Made by a program: the position numbers and the translations under genes | Shown: positions 1 to 6,154 of the stretch, piece after piece | Layout: every line of letters begins with the position of its first letter | How positions within the stretch are numbered: position 1 is the first letter of the stretch | From: Nitrospirota bacterium | GTDB lineage: Bacteria > Nitrospirota_A > Leptospirillia > Leptospirillales > Leptospirillaceae | Assembly: GCA_021838585.1 (NCBI GenBank) | Contig: JAKCDE010000029.1 | Span: forward strand, 1-13,689 | Length of the DNA: 13,689 nucleotides | Reading direction: 5' to 3' | Notes under the pieces: model-generated | Seen by the model: the letters and a program-made list of their open reading frames with translations, nothing else | Database searches by the model: none | Told to the model about the DNA's origin: nothing

Positions 1-19
1 TTCATCGGATAACGCGGCA

Positions 20-35
20 ATCTTATCGATAAGAT
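20..35. promoter_or_regulatory. Perfect 16-bp palindrome, candidate operator
   Basis: The 16 bases ATCTTATCGATAAGAT read identically on both strands and have no loop, so this is a DNA dyad rather than a terminator hairpin. It begins at about the predicted transcription start of the leftward promoter at 42-70, where a bound repressor would block initiation. The regulator and the target gene lie outside the window, so an operator role is inference. A 16-bp perfect palindrome in this short stretch is unlikely by chance but not impossible. Confidence 0.4.
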
Positions 36-41
36 CCAAAA

Positions 42-70
42 AGTCTATTCCAAGAATGAAAATGTGTCAA
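42..70 (-). promoter_or_regulatory. Sigma70-type promoter reading out of the left edge
   Basis: On the minus strand TTGACA (65-70, perfect -35) is followed after exactly 17 bases by TAGACT (42-47, four of six matches to TATAAT). The predicted start is near 35. The promoter sits just downstream of tRNA-Thr and points left, so it should drive a gene beyond the window. A 16-bp palindrome covers the predicted start and initial transcribed bases. Confidence 0.55.
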
Positions 71-82
71 AACGGGAGAGGG

Positions 83-154
83 AGCCGGCGGTCGGGATTG
101 AACCGACGACCTGTCGATTACGAATCGACTGCACTACCACTGTGCTACGCCGGC
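83..154 (-). tRNA. tRNA-Thr (anticodon CGT)
   Basis: The minus strand folds into a full cloverleaf: acceptor GCCGGCG/CGCCGGC, D-arm GCAC/GTGC, anticodon stem GTCGA/TCGAC with loop TTCGTAA, and T-arm GTCGG/CCGAC with loop TTCAATC. The loop places CGT at positions 34-36, which reads the Thr codon ACG. The discriminator is U. The bases after it are CCC, so the 3' CCA is not encoded and must be added by nucleotidyltransferase, unlike the tRNA-Asp at the other end of the window. It has its own promoter at 179-207. Confidence 0.96.
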
Positions 155-178
155 CTGATTGAAGAAAGACAAATGAGG

Positions 179-207
179 ATCATAGCGAAAGTCGCAGGGA
201 GAGGCAA
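179..207 (-). promoter_or_regulatory. Promoter of tRNA-Thr
   Basis: On the minus strand TTGCCT (202-207) and TATGAT (179-184) are separated by exactly 17 bases. This predicts a start near 172 and a leader of about 18 bases before the tRNA. The promoter lies wholly between the stop of the PEGA lipoprotein (238) and the tRNA, so the tRNA can be transcribed independently of the long operon upstream. Confidence 0.7.
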
Positions 208-221
208 CCCCCCTCCCCCCC
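208..221 (-). other. G-tract abutting the tRNA-Thr -35 box
   Basis: The minus strand has seven G, one A, then six G immediately upstream of the -35 hexamer. The tract lies between the end of the lipoprotein gene and the tRNA promoter. It could form compact G-rich structures or slip during replication. No T-run hairpin terminator is visible between 207 and 238, so the operon upstream has no obvious intrinsic terminator here. Confidence 0.4.
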
Positions 222-237
222 GCCAACTTTTTCGAAA

Positions 238-1242
238 TCAGTTTTTCTTTGGAAGATCCCCGTTCCAGGGAGTCATTTTTCCATCAAGGATCCCGACTTT
301 GTCCCGACTTGTTTCGTATCCATCCTTGTGAACCTTCAGGAGGTGAACCCCCGGAGTGAGGTCGAGCGCAAGGGGGGTCACTCCATAATAGATTCCATCG
401 ACATAGACGCGGGCCCCTTGAGGCTTCGAAATAATCTCAAGGCGTCCTTTGCCGGAAGGAATCACTCCGGCAGACTTGCCCTCCGGCGTCTTGGGAACAT
501 CCGCCATGAACCCTGCCGAAAGCACCTGCACCGATCCGGGATCCCTTTTGTTGATCTTGGGCAGGATCCGATCGACCGATTGAAGAACCACGTTCTGCAA
601 GGCGTCCTGGAGGCGTATCGCGGCAAAGTCAGTCGGGGCCTTCTTGGAGACCTTCCGGTCGTAGGTGTCATGGTGGAGGGTGTTCCCCCAAATGATGCGC
701 CCGGTCTGACTGTCGAGATAGTAGAGCTCGACCCGCACCTGCGTTGTAACCGCGAGGGATGTGAAGTTTCCGCTGGCCAGTCCGCTGAGACCACCCGATC
801 TCAGAAGAAATTCATAGTTCTGGAGCTTTCCGATGACAAAAACATTGACCTCCGGATACAGGGTCCTCAAGGATCGGACCCAGGAGTTTGTGGAAAAGGA
901 AAAATTATCCGGAGGCGTTTTGATCCAGACCGCCTTAAGCCCGAGATACCGGTAGGTGTCGACAAAGGCCTTCGTCACCTGATCCGGCACGTTGGCATCG
1001 GTATGGTAGGTGTTCGACCCCCACCCGATCAAGGTTTTGTCCCCCATCATCTGCTTGGCAACCCGCAGATCTTCGAAGGTCACAAAACCGAAGGTGATAT
1101 TGGAGCGATATTGGTTTGGCCGGGTCTCCCCGGCGTTTGGATTATAGTTGAGCTCAATGGGTTTCGGTGCGCACCCCGACAGGGAAAAAGAGGTCAGTAC
1201 AGCAAAAAAAAGCAAGATTTGAGCGATGGATCTCTTGTTCAA
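238..1242 (-). CDS. Lipoprotein with C-terminal PEGA domain
   Basis: A 334-residue predicted lipoprotein of unknown exact function. The N-terminus is a hydrophobic signal peptide ending in the lipobox LSGC, with Cys24 the predicted lipidated residue. Ala at +2 rather than Asp would favour outer-membrane sorting. Residues 40-220 resemble YajG/GNA1162-like lipoproteins in outline only. Residues 266 to about 325 form a PEGA domain, recognisable by the stretches PQGARVYVDG, GVTPL and DGYE. PEGA domains are common in envelope and surface-layer proteins. The start is TTG at 1242 with GGGAGGA five bases upstream. It overlaps the rodZ stop by four bases (TTGA), implying translational coupling. This is the last gene of the minus-strand run before tRNA-Thr. 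The lipoprotein and PEGA calls are firm; a role with RodZ or the TPR lipoprotein in envelope assembly is inference. Confidence 0.88.
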   Translation of the reverse strand: MNKRSIAQILLFFAVLTSFSLSGCAPKPIELNYNPNAGETRPNQYRSNITFGFVTFEDLRVAKQMMGDKTLIGWGSNTYHTDANVPDQVTKAFVDTYRYLGLKAVWIKTPPDNFSFSTNSWVRSLRTLYPEVNVFVIGKLQNYEFLLRSGGLSGLASGNFTSLAVTTQVRVELYYLDSQTGRIIWGNTLHHDTYDRKVSKKAPTDFAAIRLQDALQNVVLQSVDRILPKINKRDPGSVQVLSAGFMADVPKTPEGKSAGVIPSGKGRLEIISKPQGARVYVDGIYYGVTPLALDLTPGVHLLKVHKDGYETSRDKVGILDGKMTPWNGDLPKKN

Positions 1243-2426
1243 GGAGTCCTCCCTGATTGGGGCTGGGTTCCGGAATTCACAGACGTTTGGCCAGGAGAAG
1301 TCGATGAAGGCTGGCCCGTTTCGGGAACGAGGGGAACGACACTCCCCGGCGAGGTTCCCGGTAATGTTTTGTGAGAGGAAGAAGGCGCCCCTTTCATCCC
1401 TGTCCCCTGCCCGGTTTGCGTGGGAACCCCCTTCGTGAGGAGCGGCTTGGAGGAGCCTTTAAGCGGACGCAGGCTCATGCGGTTCAGTCGCCGATGAAGG
1501 ACGGGGTCAGAGGTAGGACCGGCAAGACCAAGCCTTTTTCCGTTCAGGAATAGAACCAATCCGTTCCCGTACTCGGTGGAAAAGGTCATGAAATTTTTTC
1601 CATTTAGCGTTCGACTTTCCCCAGGTTTCAGATGAAAGCGTCGCACCGTTCCGTCATCGATTGAAATGACCACCCATGTGTTCTTGATGGCGACCATTTT
1701 CAGGGTCAGGCCTCCCCTCTCGATCCCAAGGGAGCCCGGCAGGGATCCGGGATGATCGACGAGTCCTGTCCGATCTGCTTGATCAGTCCGGACAGTGCTC
1801 GTGGGAGATGTCGACTGATGACTTCTGGCCTGATCCATCCCGGTCGAACTGGAGAGATCTCCCCTTCCCCCGGCGGGCGTTCCTGACCCGGAGGTCAGGG
1901 GAGAAACGGGGGGACGAGGGGCCGGAAGCGGTGCGATCGACACCTTCGAGCCTTTCCCTGAAACCGACTTATGCTGGTGCATCGCGTAGCGGACTCCCAG
2001 AATGGCCACCACGGACAGGGCAAACAACGCCACTCCCCACAGTTTGAAGTTCAATGTCCCGCCCGTCTGAATTCCATGGATTCCTGGGGAATGGCTCAGA
2101 GAGGTCACATCACTGGGATCCGGTTTGACTGTCGCATTCCACTCGGCCTGAAATTTCCGGCTTATAGCCTCGGAATCCACCCCCAAAAGTTCGGCGTAAA
2201 CCTTCACATGTCCCTTTGCGTAGACCATGCTGGGATACTGGGGCCAGCCCCCCTGCTCGATGACAAGGACCCATCCCGGGCTGATGTGGGTAATGCGGTC
2301 GACATCGTCGATCGTCAATCCCTTTTCGATCCGCGCCTTCTCCAGAATCTTTCCGACAGTTTCGGGGGATTCGGGTGCGGGTTTGGATTCCTCGGGCTGG
2401 CTTTCTCTCTCTACAGATTCAGACAT
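1239..2426 (-). CDS. rodZ: RodZ-family cell-shape protein (HTH, TM, DUF4115)
   Basis: Architecture matches RodZ, the membrane protein that anchors the MreB cytoskeleton in rod-shaped bacteria. Counting from the ATG at 2426, residues about 24-85 form the N-terminal helix-turn-helix (ILEKARIEKGLTIDDV onward), residues about 129-149 one transmembrane helix, and residues about 237-303 the periplasmic DUF4115-type domain. A Ser/Thr/Pro/Gly-rich tail of roughly 90 residues follows, longer than in E. coli RodZ. Two starts are possible. ATG 2426 has AAGGG seven bases upstream. GTG 2471 adds 15 residues and overlaps the upstream stop as GTGA, but its GGAGG is only three bases away. I prefer 2426. The upstream TPR lipoprotein recalls the E. 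coli pilW(yfgA neighbour)-rodZ order, which supports both calls. The stop overlaps the next TTG start. Confidence 0.88.
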   Translation of the reverse strand: MSESVERESQPEESKPAPESPETVGKILEKARIEKGLTIDDVDRITHISPGWVLVIEQGGWPQYPSMVYAKGHVKVYAELLGVDSEAISRKFQAEWNATVKPDPSDVTSLSHSPGIHGIQTGGTLNFKLWGVALFALSVVAILGVRYAMHQHKSVSGKGSKVSIAPLPAPRPPVSPLTSGSGTPAGGRGDLSSSTGMDQARSHQSTSPTSTVRTDQADRTGLVDHPGSLPGSLGIERGGLTLKMVAIKNTWVVISIDDGTVRRFHLKPGESRTLNGKNFMTFSTEYGNGLVLFLNGKRLGLAGPTSDPVLHRRLNRMSLRPLKGSSKPLLTKGVPTQTGQGTGMKGAPSSSHKTLPGTSPGSVVPLVPETGQPSSTSPGQTSVNSGTQPQSGRTP

Positions 2427-2467
2427 CAGAGTCCCTTCTTTCAGATCATGGAGCCCATTATCGGTGG

Positions 2468-3301
2468 TCACTTGCCTCCGGCCTGATTCTGGCTCCCTTT
2501 TTTGCCTCCAGAAGCCGCTGCCGTTGGGAGGTCCTTTGGAAGAACCAGAAGATAACGCCGGGCCTTGATGCCGATCTTTGAATTCGGGTCGAGACGGACA
2601 GCCTCTTTGAACGCCCGGGATGCCTTTTCCTGATTGTCGAGCTTCAGGTAGGCGCGGCCAAGCTCATAATATCCTGCCGAGAAGTCGGGCGCTGCCCTGA
2701 TGGCCGCGGAAAAGTCCTGCAGGGCCTTTTCGTAAGCTCCTTCCGACATGTGCACCTTTCCAAGCCAGTAATGAGCCGGGAGAAAGTGGTCGTTTCGCAG
2801 AAGCGCCTTTGAGAAGTATTCCTTAGCTTTCTCAAACTTTCCCATTTGCATGTAGGTTTTCCCGATGTTCACCAGAGGATAGTAGGGAGTGCGGTTGAGG
2901 GTGTTTTTGAGGGCCTTCCGGAAATAGTCCAGTGCCTCCCGATACTCCTTCTGCTCAAGCGCGATCTCTCCCAAATAATTGTAGGTGGAGGAACGGTCCG
3001 GATTGTTTCTGAGGGCTTTCCGGAGCTCCTTCTTCGCATCTTCCAGGTCATGCATGAGGTAGTACACATGGCCCAGGGAATAATGCACCTTGGGAATGGC
3101 CGGATCCAGATGGTTGGCGTACTCAAACTCCCAGTAGGCGTCCTGAAGTTTCTGTTCCTTGAGCTTCCGGAGCCCGGCATTGTAATGCTCGATGGCCAGA
3201 TGGTGGTTTTTGGGGGAAACGCTCCCATGACAGCCTGACAGAAGAATCGCGAACACCACCGGGGAGAATGGGCGACAGAAGAGTCTCCATCGCTCGGACA
3301 A
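2468..3301 (-). CDS. TPR lipoprotein, PilF/PilW-like
   Basis: A 277-residue lipoprotein with signal peptide and lipobox LSGC (Cys24), then about six tandem TPR units between residues 34 and 250, and a short Gly/Ser/Lys tail. Six TPRs on a lipid-anchored protein match PilF/PilW, the pilotin that helps the type IV pilus secretin reach the outer membrane. A gene of this type directly upstream of rodZ is known in Proteobacteria. TPR sequences are generic, so another scaffold role is possible, and no other pilus gene is in the window. The start is TTG at 3301, one base after the kinase stop. It has GGAGG seven bases upstream, which decides for TTG because no in-frame ATG lies nearby. Confidence 0.85.
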   Translation of the reverse strand: MSERWRLFCRPFSPVVFAILLSGCHGSVSPKNHHLAIEHYNAGLRKLKEQKLQDAYWEFEYANHLDPAIPKVHYSLGHVYYLMHDLEDAKKELRKALRNNPDRSSTYNYLGEIALEQKEYREALDYFRKALKNTLNRTPYYPLVNIGKTYMQMGKFEKAKEYFSKALLRNDHFLPAHYWLGKVHMSEGAYEKALQDFSAAIRAAPDFSAGYYELGRAYLKLDNQEKASRAFKEAVRLDPNSKIGIKARRYLLVLPKDLPTAAASGGKKGSQNQAGGK

Positions 3302-3302
3302 T

Positions 3303-4238
3303 TCAGAGCCTCCGTTCCTCGTAATCGATCCGTCTGAATCCTGTCAGATCTCCGAATTCCCTGATTCTCGAGGAAATCTCCCCGAGGGAAAGGGCCCGGG
3401 TACCGGCAACCCCGAAATCCGAGACGCAGAAGGAGGCCATCACCGATCCGATGATCGAGGACTGCTTCAGGAATTCGGGACTGTGGTGCCCATGGACGGT
3501 CAGATACCCGAGAAGCCCCCCCGCAAAGGAGTCCCCTGCGCCGGTCGGATCCTTGACCACTTCGAGCGGCATGGCCGGAGAGGCGAAGACGCCCCCTTCG
3601 TAGAAAACCAGCGCGCCATGCTCTCCCTTCTTTAGAACCACGATCGACGGACCGAGGGCCCGGATCGCCCGGGCGGCGAGGACGAGATTGAACTCGCCTG
3701 TCAGCATGCGGGCTTCGGATTCGTTGATGGTCAGGAGATCGATCCTCCGGAGGACCCGAAGCAGGGCGTCCTTTTTTGATTCAATCCAGTAGTTCATCGT
3801 GTCCAGGGCCACCAGGCGCGGACGGACGGGCAGGGAGTCGAGGATCTTCCCCTGAATCTCCGGATCGATATTTGCGAGAAAAAGGGTTTCCGGGTTGGGG
3901 TAATGCTCCGCCACGCGGGGGTTGAAGGAGAGCAGGCAGTTCAGGCGAGTGTCACGGGTGATCGCCGTGTTGAGATCATAGGTGTACTCTCCCGTCCAGG
4001 CAAAGGTCTCTTCTGCACTCCGGTCGATGCCCCGGAAGTCGATTCCCCGGTTTTCGAGGATCCTGAATCCCTCCTCCGGGTAGTCCTTCCCCACGACCGC
4101 CACCACTCCGACGGATGTCCAGTAGGAGGCGGCGACGCCCCCGTAAAAGGCCGATCCTCCGAGGGCCCTTTGCACGGATCCGAAGGGGGTCGTCACATCG
4201 TCGAGGGCGACGGTCCCCACAATGACAAGCTTCGGCAT
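3303..4238 (-). CDS. PfkB/ribokinase-family sugar kinase
   Basis: A cytoplasmic kinase of about 311 residues, the usual family length. The N-terminal PfkB glycine motif GGSAFYGG lies near residue 28. The second PfkB signature DPTGAGDSFAGG is complete near residue 230, with the catalytic-base Asp of GAGD present. NESEARMLTG near residue 172 is the usual substrate-domain segment. Substrate is unknown. The gene directly follows the MTAP domain, so a sugar or nucleoside from methylthioadenosine or 5'-deoxyadenosine salvage is a reasonable guess, not shown by sequence. Two starts overlap the upstream stop: GTG 4241 (GTGA) and ATG 4238 (TGATG). GGAG sits six bases before the ATG, so I chose 4238. 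The ribosome site is part of a seven-G run that also encodes the end of the MTAP domain. Confidence 0.9.
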   Translation of the reverse strand: MPKLVIVGTVALDDVTTPFGSVQRALGGSAFYGGVAASYWTSVGVVAVVGKDYPEEGFRILENRGIDFRGIDRSAEETFAWTGEYTYDLNTAITRDTRLNCLLSFNPRVAEHYPNPETLFLANIDPEIQGKILDSLPVRPRLVALDTMNYWIESKKDALLRVLRRIDLLTINESEARMLTGEFNLVLAARAIRALGPSIVVLKKGEHGALVFYEGGVFASPAMPLEVVKDPTGAGDSFAGGLLGYLTVHGHHSPEFLKQSSIIGSVMASFCVSDFGVAGTRALSLGEISSRIREFGDLTGFRRIDYEERRL

Positions 4239-6154
4239 CACGGTCTCCCCCCCTCTTCCGCCTTCAGGATCCCGAGAAACGCGAGCTTATTCCGCGTGGC
4301 TGCCGGAATGCTGTCGGGATGGGTGACCAGCGCCGTTTTCGGGGCCTCCTGGCATTTGCACCCGCCGGCGGGGCCGACCGTTTCCAACGCCCTTTCCAGG
4401 ATCCGGTTCGCCGTCGACACGTTCTTTTCCATGACGGCCAGGACATCGGCCACCGTCACGGCATCATGGTCCGGATGCCAGCAGTCAAAATCCGTCGACA
4501 GGGCCAGGGTGGCATAGCAAAGGCCGGCTTCGCGTGCAAGACGGGCCTCGGTCACGTTGGTCATCCCGATGACGTCGGCATTGAACTGACGGTAAAGGAA
4601 GGATTCAGCCTGGGTCGAAAATGCCGGACCTTCCATGCAGAGGTAGGTCCCCTTCCCATGGTGCCGGGCCTTGACGCTCCGACAGGCCTCCACCAGCGTT
4701 TTTGCCAAGTCGGGACAAATCGGATGGGCAAATCCCGTATGGCCGACTGCCCCCTGGCCGTAGAAGGTCGAGGGACGCCCCTTGGTCCAGTCGATGAACT
4801 GGTCCACCACGACCATGTCTCCCGGAACGATGGACTCCTTCAGGGACCCGACGGCCGACACGGACAGGATCCTTCGCACCCCAAGGGCCACGAACCCTGC
4901 AATATTGGCCCTGTAGTTGATCTCTCCCGGAAGATAGCGATGGCCGGCCCCATGGCGGGAGAGGAAGGCCACGGGAATCTCGCCGATCATCCCGACCATG
5001 TAAGGGTCGGATGGCTGACCCCAGGGAGTTTCCACGACGGTCGGACGAAGGTCGGAGAGCCCTTTCAAATGATACAGCCCCGATCCCCCGATGATGCCGA
5101 TTCTCTCCTTGTTCGACCTCTTCACTGACACTGCATTTCTCGCGGGTGTGGATCTTTTGATTCCCTGGGACATATGGCGAGGCTCTCCTTCCCTGATTCC
5201 ATCGATAGTGTCAGCAGCAATTTTTTCCGATCGTACCATAATTTGGGAAAAGCTCCAAGGGATCGTCGTTCCCGCACCGGGAGCGACCCACCGGATCCCC
5301 TCCATGTGGCGAAACCAGGTCATCTGTCGTTTGGCGTACTGGCGCGTCTTCAGGATGACCGCCTCGACAAGCGCCGGGCGGGTCATCTGGCCCTTCAGGA
5401 AGGCGATCACCTCCCGGTACCCCAGGCTGTTGAAGCCGGGCGCCGCCGGATCCACCCCCCCTTTCAGGAGCGCCTCCACCTCCTCGATCCACCCGTTCGC
5501 GAACATGGCCTTGACCCGGCTCTCGATCAGGGACTGTCGATTTTCCCGGCCGGGATCAAGGCCAATGATCGCCCCGCACTCAACCCCTTGAGTCCGGAAA
5601 GACTCGAAAAGGACCGCCGACGGGAGCGAAAACTCTTCCCGCAGATAGAGGGCTCGCAGGATCCGGACCCGGTCGTTCGGATGAAGGTCCGTCGCCCGCT
5701 CCGGGTCACTCTCCCGGAGACGGGCGTAGAGCGCGTCGGTCGGAACGGCTTCCAGCCCCTGGCGATACTCTTCGTACTGGCCGGGGGGCCTGGGAGGAAG
5801 ATCGACGATTCCGGAAAAGAGTGATTCCACATAGAGCCCCGTTCCCCCGCACACAATGACCCTCTTCCCGCGGGCCCTGATGCCGGCGATCGCCTTCCGG
5901 GCCTCCCGGACGAAGTCCCCCGCGCTGAAGGCCTCCGTAATCGGGCACAGGTCCAGGAGATGATGGGGAATCCCTTCCCGTTCCTCCGGAAGAAGCTTCC
6001 CCGTCCCCACGGAGATCTCCCGGTAGATCTGGCGGGAGTCGGCGGAGACGATTTCGGCATTCATCCTGTGGGCCAGGGACAAGGCCAGCCGGCTCTTTCC
6101 AGAGGCAGTCGGACCGAGGATCGCGAGGTCGACCGAGTCTAGCGCCCGAACCAC
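4238..6154 (-). CDS. miaA/mtnP: MiaA-MTAP fusion: tRNA dimethylallyltransferase + methylthioadenosine phosphorylase
   Basis: One open frame of 638 codons covers two complete enzymes. Residues 1 to about 310 are MiaA, which prenylates A37 of tRNAs reading UNN codons: P-loop GPTASGKS (14-21), SADSRQIY (37-44), GGTGLYVE (103-110), GYREVI and the tRNA-binding AKRQMTWFR (274-282). Residues about 350-638 are MTAP, which splits methylthioadenosine into adenine and methylthioribose-1-phosphate: GIIGGSGLY (353-361), SRHGAGHRYLPGEINYRAN, MEGPAFSTQAE, and MTNVTEARLAREA followed by STDFDCW (553-559). Asp555/Asp557 mark adenine specificity, as opposed to hypoxanthine/guanine PNPs. The joint is a basic linker of about 40 residues. 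MiaA starts at GTG 6154, overlapping the mutL stop by 16 bases without a clear ribosome site. Whether the cell makes one protein or two is unsettled, because an internal ATG with a ribosome site and a slippery six-A tract lie at the joint. Confidence 0.85.
   Translation of the reverse strand: MVRALDSVDLAILGPTASGKSRLALSLAHRMNAEIVSADSRQIYREISVGTGKLLPEEREGIPHHLLDLCPITEAFSAGDFVREARKAIAGIRARGKRVIVCGGTGLYVESLFSGIVDLPPRPPGQYEEYRQGLEAVPTDALYARLRESDPERATDLHPNDRVRILRALYLREEFSLPSAVLFESFRTQGVECGAIIGLDPGRENRQSLIESRVKAMFANGWIEEVEALLKGGVDPAAPGFNSLGYREVIAFLKGQMTRPALVEAVILKTRQYAKRQMTWFRHMEGIRWVAPGAGTTIPWSFSQIMVRSEKIAADTIDGIREGEPRHMSQGIKRSTPARNAVSVKRSNKERIGIIGGSGLYHLKGLSDLRPTVVETPWGQPSDPYMVGMIGEIPVAFLSRHGAGHRYLPGEINYRANIAGFVALGVRRILSVSAVGSLKESIVPGDMVVVDQFIDWTKGRPSTFYGQGAVGHTGFAHPICPDLAKTLVEACRSVKARHHGKGTYLCMEGPAFSTQAESFLYRQFNADVIGMTNVTEARLAREAGLCYATLALSTDFDCWHPDHDAVTVADVLAVMEKNVSTANRILERALETVGPAGGCKCQEAPKTALVTHPDSIPAATRNKLAFLGILKAEEGGRP
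5171..5226 (-). other. Joint of the MiaA-MTAP frame: A6 tract, RBS and internal ATG
   Basis: Reading leftward, the joint starts with six A residues (5221-5226) inside codons GAA AAA ATT. One extra A would shift the frame to AAT TGC TGC TGA, ending MiaA at 5211 after 314 residues, the normal MiaA length. Further on, GGAG lies about 11 bases before ATG 5173, which would start a stand-alone MTAP of 311 residues. One missing A would also close the frame, within about 40 codons. The tract could therefore be a sequencing error, a slippage site, or the scar of a real gene fusion. Confidence 0.5.

Noticed and set aside
328..1374. Plus-strand open frame opposite the PEGA lipoprotein
   Set aside because: The minus strand has a lipobox, a PEGA domain and a coupled start with a ribosome site; the plus frame has none of these.
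4319..5128. Plus-strand frame opposite the MTAP domain
   Set aside because: MTAP motifs are unambiguous on the minus strand, and the plus product matches nothing I know.
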